Assembly: GCA_028386065.3 (NCBI GenBank)
Contig: JAKUCV010002506.1
Span: forward strand, 125,651-189,650
Length of the DNA: 64,000 nucleotides
Direction: 5' to 3'
Source of the DNA: Turnera subulata
Lineage: Eukaryota > Streptophyta > Magnoliopsida > Malpighiales > Passifloraceae
The translations under genes were made by a program, and so were the position numbers. Shown one piece after another: positions 22,966 through 32,942 of this stretch (position 1 is the stretch's first letter; each line of letters starts with the position of its first letter). Under the pieces are notes generated by a model. That model did not search any database, was not told the DNA's origin, and worked only from the letters and a program-made list of their open reading frames with translations.

Positions 22966-24835
22966 TGGGTTTTTGGGTTTTATAGTACCCGATGTTTAAT
23001 GTTTTGGCCAATTTGGGTCCCTGACTTTTTATTTGGACGGTCACGTACTCCGACTTTAAGTGGGCAGGCCAGTCATAGTCCCTCGGTCAGGCACCTGCCG
23101 ACGTGGCGGGCTGCCCGATTTTGGGCTCTCTGAGCTGCGCCGAAACGACATCGTTTCGAGTTGGGACTACACCGTTTTGATGACGTGGGTTGACACGGTA
23201 GATTAGTGGACCCCACCGTCTGCCCGGGCCTGGTACAATACCATACCGACCCAAAATCCGCCCCGTTACCCGAAAATCCGCCCAGTATGCACCAGTGAAC
23301 CCGCCCACCCATTTCATTTATATTTATTATAACAATACTAAATACTATCTAATAATAAATACAATTAAATTCCATCATTTACTTCCCTTTTAAAATTTTT
23401 TACATTCCTTTACCGTGTTTTTTTTCCTTAATATGTAGTAATATTATCATCTAAATACTAATAAATACAATTAAATTAGGTCAATTACTTCTTTTCCTTT
23501 TGTTAGTTTATCCCCCCTCCCAGTTCCCAAAACTTGGTCTCTCACAATTGAATTAAGCAAATTATTCCCCTTTCTTTTTCTCCCCAATTATCGCCTTCTG
23601 GGCAAAACTATCAATCTCAAAAACCACTCCACAATCACACTCAAAGCCGAATACAATCCCCCAAATCCATCCACAACCCACCCCATCAACACTCACTGGA
23701 GCAAGGGGTGCCCAGATCCAAAGGAGAAGCCGCCGTAGCAAGAGTTGGAGCACGTGAGCCACCGGATCTCGTTGAAGAAGTCTTCGCCGGAGAGTTCTAT
23801 GAAGAGAAACCTTGGAGCAGACCCAGCCTTGTCGAAGCTAGAGGATGGTTGTAGATGTAAGATCCGACCGGAGGTGGGCGGAGCCGCTGACATCGAACGA
23901 CAAGAGACGTGGAAGATACTGCTGGAGGGAGATGACTGGTGTGTGCGAGTACCACCATGAATGATTGAGGCTTTCAATGAGTCTTATTTTTTGTGGGGTT
24001 TGCATAACTGGATGGGGGAGGAAGAGGGGGTGGCGTGAAAGGAGGGAGCAAGGAGTGAGAGTGAAGAGCACTTCATTTTTGTGGTTGGAGAATTTCTTGT
24101 CAAGTTTTTCCAATTACTCGTGGAATTGCAAGGGCCTCGTCCACGTACTGTGTTGTTGTGATGATGAATGCTTAGAAAATATTAACAGAACTAGTTAATT
24201 AACTGTAATTTTTTTTGAACATTGATTAATTAATTAAATGTAATTGAGAATTGTTAAATTTAATAATAATAATAATATTATTATTTATTAAGATAGTTAT
24301 TAGGTGGTGTTAAAATAATAGTTTGGTTTATATTAAAAAATAATTGTTCGGTGGTGGCTTATTTTTTATTTTGTAACAAAGGATTTACTGTAGTAATATT
24401 ATTCAGTTATTAAAGTGTTTCGATAAAAAAAGTCATTAAAATGGTAGATTTTTTTCTTAATTCAAATCAGTTGCGGGTGAGTTTTTGGCCGGGTTTATGT
24501 TGGTATCCATTGGGTTTTGGGTCGAATTGGTGAAGAACCTGGGTTAGTAGCATGCGGATTCCATAAAGACATGTGGATCCTACGTGTCCTTCCAACAATC
24601 TAAAACGACGTCGTTTTGGCACGAGACCACGTCGTTTTGGCACGAGACGACGTCGTTTTGAAACACCTCCCAAACCTCAAATCCACGCAGTCCGCCACGT
24701 CAGCAGGTACCTGACCAAGGGATCATGATTGGCCTGCCCAGAGAAACTCGGGGTACATGACCGGCCAAACAGAAAGTTAGGGACCCAAATTGGCCAAAAC
24801 GTTAAAGATCGGGTACTGTAAAACCCAAAAACCCA
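22966..24835. mobile_element. Long-TIR element (MULE or foldback type) with gene-like cargo
   Basis: About 147 bp at each end are inverted copies: 22966-23112 matches the complement of 24690-24835 from 'tgggtttttgggtttta' through 'gacgtggcgg', with roughly 85-90 percent identity. Long TIRs without a transposase frame fit a non-autonomous Mutator-like or foldback element. No clear 9-bp target duplication is visible, so the class is uncertain. The interior holds a GC-rich block (about 23680-24100) that contrasts with its AT-rich surroundings, plus clustered AAACGACGTCGTTT-type palindromes on both sides (23140-23180, 24600-24662). Confidence 0.75.
23693..23977 (-). other. Possible captured gene fragment in the long-TIR element
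   Basis: A 94-residue minus frame in a GC-rich patch contains 'FDKAGSAPRFLFIELSGEDF' followed by a Cys/Gly-rich end. Composition differs sharply from flanking TE sequence, which is how captured exons look in Pack-MULEs. I do not recognise the protein and cannot show that it is coding. It could be chance in GC-rich DNA. Confidence 0.3.
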
Positions 24836-25059
24836 TTGTTTTTCTTGGAACTACATTATTATAGACTTGAGTGAAAAAAATAACTATTTTTTCATAATTA
24901 AATAAATAACCCAATCTTTGGATAAATTGGGTTTAAATTCACAGTTAGCTTGGTGATTATGACCTAATTGTGAGTAAGAAAGTCGGCTGCAAACCGAGTG
25001 CTGTTCACGGACAACTTGAGACTCGGCTCCATAATAACTAGCTTGACCCTTCTTTTTCT
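24836..25059. other. Non-coding spacer
   Basis: AT-rich sequence with no recognisable gene or repeat end. Confidence 0.5.
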
Positions 25060-25665
25060 TTTGGCAACACTAGCTTGACCTAGACTTGGAAAAACGGGTA
25101 TTGACACGACAACCAGATACGAACCTGACACAAAATTAGCAGGTATAGGTCAGAGATTTTCAACCCGTTCAGTTAAATGGGTTGACCCGGCACGACACAA
25201 AAATTAGCAGGTCAGGTTGCGGGTTGACCCGCCAACCCGATGGGTACCTATTTATGACCCGATTATACTTGGGGTATAGATATTTTACGAATTTAATGTA
25301 AGACTTAGTTGATATTTAAGGCCAAAGTTACTAAAATTAACCCAAAATATTTCTATAAATGCTTTAAAATATTATTATATTATGATTTTATAATTTATAA
25401 TTTTATTTAATATATGAGAAAATCTAATTATATGGCTATTTGCTTAAAAAATACAACCACTTGTGCAAAATAGAAAAATTTCAAACTGATTTTTTGGCTT
25501 GTTAGACTTAATAGGTAACAAGTGGGTCAACCCGAACCCGACACGGTAATAAACGGGTTGGACACGACATGACAGGATTATTAAATGGGTCGGGTCGGGT
25601 TGAAGATTTGGAACCTGTTTTACCTGTTCAACCCGACACGACAACACGAATTGCCAGGTCAAGCC
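25060..25665. repeat. hAT-like MITE candidate rich in GGGTTGACCCG palindromes
   Basis: The ends are weak inverted copies ('agcttgacct' near 25072 and its complement 'aggtcaagcc' near 25656). The interior carries many 'gggttgacccg', 'gacacgacaa' and 'cgggtcgggt' words in both orientations around an AT-rich centre. Non-autonomous hAT elements of plants often look like this, but I could not find a clean 8-bp duplication. Confidence 0.45.
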
Positions 25666-26011
25666 TTGACCCTTTAGAAACGTTATTTTAGCAAGTTAAA
25701 TTTGAGTTTGTCTATAAAAAATTCGACACTTAATGAGTCGAACCCAAACTCAGTGAATCTCAACTCATTTAGGTCGTGAGCTAGGCTTGTTTACATTCTC
25801 ATTAGCAAAATCGCAAGGTTGACTTATTAGATGCATTAAAAAGCTGTTGAAAAATTCATTAATCATGTACAAATTATGAGTTTTTGGTATAATTGATAAC
25901 TTTGCACTCTATCAAATCGTATACCCCAAATTTTTTCTTCTACCATTTGTATATCTAAATTTTTCTTTGTCAGGTCAATTATAACCCTTGGGCTAGGTAT
26001 GTGTTAATGTG

Positions 26012-26237
26012 AGAGGCGGATCTAAGGGGAGGGAAAGTAGGGGCCACGCCCCTTATATTTTCTTTCCTATAATCTTTTTGTAATTTCCTATATTCTATTT
26101 GTAACGAAATATTAAGAAATACGGGTGGTTTAATGGTTTGCCGCCCTTAAAATTATTTTCGAAGTCATTTCAAGTCTTGGAATTTTTCCCGTCAATTTTT
26201 TCACTTTTCCTCATACAATACAAGGATCCGCTCCTGA
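26012..26237. repeat. Small MITE-like element
   Basis: The left end 'agaggcggatctaag' and right end 'caaggatccgctcctg' are imperfect inverted repeats around a 'gggccacgcccc' block and an AT-rich body. It resembles common plant MITEs with a GGCGGATC terminus. No reliable target duplication is seen. Confidence 0.5.
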
Positions 26238-26777
26238 TTGGGATGAAGGTTGCCTGAAATCAAGCTGCAGCCCTTTGCTCAAAACAATATTGTCTCACTG
26301 TGATACGACGTCATTTCAGGTCCACGTACGTGTAAAACAGGAGTCCCATCGTTCCCTTACTCCTCAGTCGTCTTCTCACCCAATTTAAAAGGTTCAACTG
26401 AAGAATTAAATGGTTTGAAACATGACATGAATACCAGTTGAACTTAAACTTGTCTAAATTTGTACTAGTCGAGCTTGAGCCATCTAAAGATTGACTCCGC
26501 TCATTTACAACCCTCTGAATTTTCTAAATGAGAGAGTGGATGAGGAAAAGGGCGAAAGAGAGAGGTTTTCACGGCTGGCATCCTTCCAATAGTGGGATCA
26601 GTCGGCCAAGGTGTGCTCCTCAATAGAGTAAGCTTATGCTTTTCACTAGACGAGCAAGAGATTACATTCAGAGAGCAACTGAAGATGGAAAAGAGGAGAG
26701 GGTTCAAGTCCTGCTAATATAAATGGAGCATAAATAGTTGATATAGTGCCCACCTTAACAGGTGTCGATCGAAGCCC

Positions 26778-26830
26778 GGAAGAGATTAATCTCGTGTCAG
26801 CGGAGATACTGTTCTAGTATCAAAAGAAAG
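26778..26830 (+). repeat. Retroposon 3' tail (copy 2)
   Basis: Second copy of the tail at 22783-22835, ending 'gttctagtatcaaaaga'. It directly precedes a LINE ORF1 fragment. Confidence 0.5.
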
Positions 26831-26842
26831 AGGAGAGTGTCT

Positions 26843-27321
26843 ATGTGGAGAACATTCCCATCTATTGGTCTCCGGTTGACCTCTACAGAGAGTTTGCGAG
26901 GCTAGGCGACGTAATTGACATTTTCATTCCATGGAGACCGTCGTGGAGTGGTGTAAGGTATGGTTTGTGAAATTTGAGAATACTAGTAGAATTCTATAAA
27001 TTATTGATAGGATTAACGGCTTGAGGTCTCATTCCGGTCCTTTCAAAACTAATTTGGCTAGAAGGAGAGTTGATCAAAAGGAAGGTGTAGGGGTGAGGAA
27101 GACAAATTTTAGTAGTGGCACTACACAAAGCTTAAATAGTGTAGGTGTAGGGGTGAGTTGATCGGAAGGAAGGTGTAGGGGCGGTGAGGTGTTCGGAGAT
27201 GGGGAGGAAGGCTGAAGGGAGAAGTGCTAAGAATAGTGTAGTGAATATTGTTTTTGATCCTTCCTAGGAGTGCTTGGAGTTTCTAAAGTCTTATGCTTTT
27301 GGAGTTTTCAGGGATGGGATC
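26843..27321 (+). pseudogene. LINE ORF1 fragment (RRM part)
   Basis: The conceptual product starts 'VYVENIPIYWSPVDLY' and continues 'GDVIDIFIP' then 'SGVRYG', an RRM whose RNP1 is interrupted by a frameshift at about 26965. Further on, 'ECLEFLKSYAFGVFRDGI' aligns with 'ECMDTLKACAFGI' in the intact ORF1 at 19480-21417. A tandem 'ggtgtaggggtgag' duplication lies around 27085-27180. It stops at the start of a Tat LTR (27322), which may have inserted here. Confidence 0.8.
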
Positions 27322-27850
27322 TGTGAGCACCCAAATTGACCCATAAATAATTTGTTATGTTGGATTGTGGATGTGTTTGTGCCTATAGATTGAGAAGATT
27401 TGGTTATAGCCTAAAATATATTTGTGATCTAACTTAATAGAATATTAGTATTTTGTTGACTTGGGCATTTGATATATTTTTAATAGCGATTATTGAGATG
27501 ATTTAATCCTGAGCTAAGAAATATTAATAGGTCTGACTTAATAAAATATGGGTATTTTGTTTGTGTGGCCTTTTTATTTGTTTTAGTCCATTATTATTGA
27601 GATAATTTAAAAATAAAATTAAAGTTTTGACCAATAAGATATGGACCAATAAGATATGGACCCTCCAGCAATAGCAGCCCATAATTGCACATTACCTGCA
27701 ACTAATTTTATTCTATTTTTTCGTAAAAATTCTGAATTAAAATATATCTTTTTCTTGTTTTGTGTTTTATGGTAAAAGGAGTAGAAAAGAGGTAAATTTG
27801 GATGTGTGATAAATAGTAAAAGTTAGGGTTTGGGCTACAAGTTAGGAGTG
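27322..27850 (+). mobile_element. Tat-family LTR, 5' (U3) part
   Basis: It starts TGTGAGCACCCAAATTGACCC, the plus-strand start of Tat LTRs seen at 34361 and 56184, and contains the 'ttgagatgattta' words typical of those LTRs. It breaks off at 27850 against an inverted piece of another Tat LTR, without the GC-rich section or the normal 3' end. Confidence 0.75.
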
Positions 27851-28006
27851 TGTGAGAACCCGACTCAAAATTAATTGAGCCTTCTCACCTATTCCTTTTC
27901 ACCTTCTTCCTCAGGTCAATCCCATGTCAATGGAGTCGCCACCTGAATTTTATTAAGGGTAAAATTTGGGAAAAACCTTTGCGTGACTCATTTAGGCAAC
28001 ATTGAT
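27851..28006 (-). mobile_element. Tat LTR 3' end, inverted, interrupted by the Athila composite
   Basis: TGTGAGAACCCGACTC at 27851 is the complement of a Tat LTR terminus. It continues through 'ggagtcgccacc' and 'gggaaaaacc' to 'ttaggcaacat' and seems to resume at 32943 with 'cgacaaccaaaccatggg', which matches the next part of the LTR at 56790-56850 read in reverse. The Athila composite therefore sits inside this LTR fragment. Confidence 0.65.
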
Positions 28007-29271
28007 AACATCTAAATGTGAATTCATTAGTTATGATAACATCTAACTTGAATTCATTCCTTTGCACTCCTTTAGATGCAAGAAGTTTGATTTTTGATTG
28101 ATCTTTTGTTCATGCTTAGTTATGATGAATTCATGCAAGTTCTAGCATTTTTTGCTTAGCATTTTTCAACACCCTATGCATTATTTTTCAAAAATTTTGA
28201 CGTCAACATATATGTCCTAGAACAAGTATTCAAAACTTTTCAAAGCGAATTTTTCTCATAAATGCTCAATGAAAGAGATGATTTAGGCATTTTTTATTTA
28301 AACCAACAAGCCAATAAAAAGCCTACCCTTTATCATTATCCCTTGTTTACCCCTTTTGAGCCTAAATCATGGCAGCTAATTTTTCTTTTTTTATCTACAT
28401 TTACCCACTTTTAACCCTTTGAAACCTTATGGCTACCATTCTTTTCTTTCATTATCCATACCCTATTTTTCAGAATTCCTTAAGAGATTATTATTATGAG
28501 TTTTTATCAAGATTCTTTTCTATAATAAGTGCAATTGTACCGTATCTTTTCACATCCAAGAAGATCTATACATTGAAGATGTTTGTATTTTCAAATTGTT
28601 TCAAGTATGTTATGAAATGTCAAGCGCAAAAAAAAAATGGAAAAAAAAAACGAAGAATCGGCAAAAATCGATTCCAAAAACAAAAAAAAATTAAAAAAAA
28701 ATCCAAAAAAAAGATGGAAATTGCGCAATTATGGTTCCTGAAACAAGTTGAATTTCTTTTGATGAGAGAATTCTTTTCAATCTCTTGATAATGCACATTG
28801 CAATCTTTTCTTAAGTGAATTTTTGAACTTTGATTGCCTATATACCTTTTCTTTGATGAATCTTTACCCAAGACCCCATTACAACCCTTTGTAAAGACCT
28901 ATTGATCTTTTTGAGAGTGTTTATTCATAATAGTAGAGTTAAGTTCTGGAATTTGCCTATGGGACTTGTTTTTCAAATTTTCATGACGTCAATTCATTCA
29001 TACATGCATATGGGAAGATGATTTTTGCTAAGTGATTTGTGTGAAAGCTTGTACAGGTAAGTCTGACTATTGCATGAATTCTTTTTCATGAGATTTTCTT
29101 TCTTTCTTGGCATTTGCTCTGAATGTTTTTCACAAGCTCTTGGTGAATATCTTGGAAGTCTTGATATAAATTTTTTTGATTGTGTGATTTGGTGGAGATT
29201 TTCAAAACCCTCATTTGGTTTATTTTGTTTTATTTATTTGAGGACAAACAAAGTTTAAGTTTGAGGAGATT
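28007..29271 (+). mobile_element. Athila-type internal 3' region
   Basis: It begins with two near copies of 'tgataacatctaa' (28007 and 28037) and runs through non-coding AT-rich sequence to 'aagtttgaggagatt', a polypurine tract directly before an LTR start at 29272. 'gaggacaaacaaag' near 29240 is a word typical of Athila 3' ends. The A-rich frames near 28429-28871 are low complexity, not genes. Confidence 0.7.
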
Positions 29272-31111
29272 TGATAACATCTAAAAGTTAGTGTTTTTAT
29301 GATGGTTTTGAATGGCTTTCACTATGTACTCTTGGACAATTATGTGTATAATCTTTATATTATTATATCTTTTCATGCATTGTATCAATTAGTACTTTAA
29401 TTTTGCTGATTAAGTATTTTTATCAGGAATTTATCGTTTTTGTTGAAGAATGGAAGCTTTTTAGCCAAGTTTGGAAACCAGGTCCAATTTAGGAAACTTT
29501 CTACAGTGAGCATAGCCAACTATGTTGACGATTTCGGGAGTTCTTGGCATCAAAATTAAGCGCGACCAATTGGAAACGAAACTAGACTTCCAGGGCTTTT
29601 TATGGATTAAATTTTATAATTTTTAGACTTGTCTACAAGGAGCAGTAATTATGTTAATCCAGCCCAGGATGCAGATTTTTCTATGCCAACCTAGGCCTAG
29701 TGTTTCGGCGATATCTTGTGCTAAAGAAGTTAAATTGAAGAGTTCTTTTTATGAAAAGAAAGCTAAGAGAATTATCTAGAACTTTGTGGAAGAAGCCAAT
29801 GCCCAGTTTGGACGTCTTCTAGAGGAAACATGGCGTGCAAGTTTCGGGTCAGAAAACAGGCAAAAGGCCAACTTGGAGTGCAAGTCAAGAATTCAATTTC
29901 CATTCAATGAAGTAGAGCCCCACCGACTTCCAGCAGCTAAAGTCAGTATAAAAGGACCCCCTAGGTTGACATATTCAGGAGGCAGAAGTCAAAGGGCGAA
30001 GGTCTCTCGAATTGGTTAGTTACTAGGTTACACATACTGGTAGGGTTAGGGTTTATACTCTTTTGGATCCTCTAGGTGGTGCCGAATTCCTCATCCAATT
30101 TCAAAGGTTATTCCCCACAAAAATTCAACATTTTTCCAGCAAGATTTGAAGTTTTAGAGTCACAGCATCACCAGTCCAATTGCAGCAGAAATCGAGACAA
30201 GAGGAGTAAGAAGTCGATGTCACACCTACCAACACCAATCGGCCAATCGATCCCTCTCTCTCTCTTTATTAATTTTTCTTTCTGTTAAATTGTTTACATG
30301 ATGAATTCTTGTGAGATATTGACTGATTGCTATTTTATTATGAGGAACTAATTCTTTAATCTTGGATTTGGGATATAACTAATTACTTCTATGGTTTTAT
30401 TATCTTTGGATTGATGTTTATTCAATTGGTTGTGTTGATTGTTCAATCTATGTGTGCCGAATTACAAATCTACTTTGGATTGATTCTTATTGATTGCAAC
30501 ATGCGAGAGCTGCGTGATTTATATGATGATACCTAAAAGAACATAGATTGATTGATGCTAAAATATGCGGGAGCTGATAGTTTCTTAGGGCTTGATTGAT
30601 TGTTTTGTGCTTAATGAATTTAGTATGGATGCTAGGCTATGCGAGAGCTAGGTAGTAATCTTTGCTGAATATTTGATTCAACATGCGAGAGCTGAGGATT
30701 AAGACATTAGAAACAATTGCCCACAATCACACATTAACAATAGAAATCGACATCCATGAATAATAAACCTAGAAAGTAATTGTGTGAATCCCGATTTCCT
30801 AGAATGCTTTAGATATTGATAGAACTTTGCTTTAGATTAAGTCTGGAGTTTTATTTCTTTTTATTATTTGATTTCGACGTCACCCTACGCCATCTTTAAT
30901 TGATTTGCCTAGATAATCATAAGTTGTGATTTAGATAGTACTTATTTCCCTTGTTCCGTGGATCGACCTTGATTAGATTACTACACTACATAGTACATTG
31001 TACGCTTGCAGTTAACAATCGTTGCATTTACTCGTGATATATTTGTGTGCCGTGTTGTGAATTGATAAAGAATTATAAATTTGAAAAGTCAAGCATAAAA
31101 ATAATGCATCA
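29272..31111 (+). mobile_element. Athila-type LTR
   Basis: It starts TGATAACATCTAAAAG and ends GCATCA, 1,840 bp. A primer-binding site follows at 31119 and a polypurine tract precedes it at 29257-29271, so it has internal sequence of Athila type on both sides: a shared-LTR (tandem) arrangement made by recombination. Four 'atgcgagagct' words lie at 30502-30690. The first 390 bp recur in inverted orientation at 32552-32942. Confidence 0.85.
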
Positions 31112-31118
31112 TGCTTTT

Positions 31119-31140
31119 TGGTGCCGTTGCCGGGGAACAA
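31119..31140 (+). other. Athila primer-binding site
   Basis: TGGTGCCGTTGCCGGGGAA lies 7 bp after the LTR end. Athila elements are known to use a site of the form TGGCGCCGTTGCCGGGG, usually assigned to tRNA-Asp. Here there is one substitution near its start (C to T). Confidence 0.85.
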
Positions 31141-31264
31141 ACGGTTTTATTATTATTGAGATTACTTTAGGTTTTATTTTTCGCATTAGTTTCTTTTTAT
31201 TTCTTTTTATTTTTTTAAATAATTTTTGTTTTTCTTTTTTTTTTAGTGTTGTTGATTTTGGTTA

Positions 31265-32461
31265 ATGCCCAAGACGAGACGCGGTGCTTCATCGAGTCCA
31301 ATTCTTGAGATCAATCCGGAGATCGCGAGAACCTTATACAAGCAGTTGCGCGACAAGAAGAAGCAAAAGCAAAAACAAGTCGTTGAGCCTGTGGAATTTC
31401 TTCAAGACACTGAAATAGAAGAGGAGACAGATGTTGTAGCAGATAATTTCGAGACAGTCATCATGGCAGAAGAAGGAAACAAGACACTGCGTGACTACGC
31501 AACACCGAGTTTGGATATAGTGCAGTCGAGCATTGCAAGGCCAGCAATCAATGCCAACAATTTCGAACTGAAGACAGAACTCATTCACATGGTGCAACAG
31601 GAATAATTTGGAGGCTTGGATGATGAGGACCCGAATCAACATCTACAAACGTTCATGGAGATTTGTTATTTGATCAAGATCAATGGGGTGACTGATAATG
31701 CAATTCGACTTCGATTATTTCCGTTTTCTTTGCAAGGCAAGGCTAAGAAGTGGTTGAGATCAGGAGCAGCTGGAACATACAAGACGTGGGATGAGCTTTA
31801 AAATGCTTTTCTTGCAAAATATTATCCACTTGATAAACCAGCACATATCCAGAGCAAGATTACATCATTCATTCAATCCAACGGAGAAAGTTTTTGTGAA
31901 GCATGGGAACGTTATAAGGATCTTATTCAAGGATGCCCACAACATAGATTACCCGAATGGCTTGTAGTTCAATCTTTCTCTAATGGTTTAAATGAGCCAT
32001 TGCGTATGAGTTTGGATGCAGCATCAGGAGGGGAATTCATGGCGCAAGCACCAGATGTGGCGTATAAAAAATTGGAGAAGATGGCGAGTAACAGTTACCA
32101 AAGCTCTTCACGATCAAACAACAAGCGAGTAGCTGGAATTCTGGAAGTGGAGACAATGACAATGCTTAATTCAAAGCTTGACGCTTTGAGTCAGCAAGTA
32201 AAATCATGTGTTGCTGTTGTTATGCCGAGTTTAATATGTGATAAATGTACAGGTGCTGGACACAATTCAATGAATTGTCCAACCAGAGACGAGTTGACCA
32301 TTGAGCAGATGAATTACATTCATCAACGCCAACAACAACGAGGACCCTACACCAGCACATACAATCCGGAATGGAGGAATCATCCTAATTTCTCATGGAG
32401 GGAGTCCAACCCGAATCAGCAAGGCAATTTTCAAAGGAACGATTATGGGCAGAAGAGTTAG
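31265..32461 (+). pseudogene. Athila-type gag
   Basis: One reading frame runs through with in-frame TAA stops at 31604-31606 and 31799-31801. Signature segments are 'NFELKTELIHMVQQ', 'FGGLDDEDPNQHLQTFMEIC', 'AIRLRLFPFSLQGKAKKWL' and 'FLAKYYPLDKPA', all characteristic of Athila capsid. A CCHC zinc knuckle (C-x2-C-x4-H-x4-C) lies at about 32238-32280. Gag would package the element RNA in a cytoplasmic particle. The N-terminal 110 residues are highly charged. The sequence ends in an inverted LTR piece (32552), so protease and pol are missing. Confidence 0.88.
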
Positions 32462-32551
32462 AGCATGCAAATTCCGAAGAATCAAGACATGGATCTTACA
32501 TCTGTGATGAAAGCCATAATGGAGACTACGTATGCAAACGAAGATGATGCA

Positions 32552-32942
32552 AGGATTAAAATAATTACTGCTCCTTGTAGACACGTCCAAAAATTATGAA
32601 ATTTAATCCACAGAAAGCTCTGGAAGTCTTGTTTGGTCTCCAATTGGTCTCACTTAATTTCAATGCCTAGAACTCCCGAAATCTTCAAAATAGTCGGCTG
32701 TGCTCCCTGCAGAAAGTTTCCAAAATTGGGCCTGGTTTCCAAACTTGGCTAAAAAGCTTCCATTCTCCAATAAAAACGATAAATTCCTGATAAAAATACG
32801 TAATCAGCAAAATTGAAGTACTAATTGACACAATGCATGAAACACACACAATAATATAAAGATTATACACATAATCGATCAAGAATACATAGAAAAAGCC
32901 ATTCAAAACCATCATAAAAACACTAACATTTAGATGTTATCA
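32552..32942 (-). mobile_element. Inverted head of the Athila LTR
   Basis: The complement begins TGATAACATCTAAATG at 32942 and follows 29272-29655 for about 390 bp to 'ctacaaggagcagtaatta'. It joins the gag remnant at about 32552 where homology stops. Together with 28007 this leaves the composite with the same 16-bp LTR head at both ends in opposite orientation. Confidence 0.85.

Noticed and set aside
22966..24835. 9-bp target duplication for the long-TIR element
   Set aside because: Flanks share only a T-run. The nine-base windows do not match, so Mutator assignment remains open.
25060..25665. Confident assignment to the hAT superfamily
   Set aside because: Terminal repeats are weak and no clean 8-bp duplication was found, so it is listed only as a candidate.
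28429..28871. Lysine- or phenylalanine-rich frames on both strands
   Set aside because: Caused by A-rich low-complexity sequence in the Athila 3' region.
31119..31140. tRNA genes at primer-binding-like sites (6028, 31119, 36247, 52756, 62788)
   Set aside because: Only 12-22 bases complementary to tRNA 3' ends are present. No cloverleaf, anticodon arm or internal promoter boxes.
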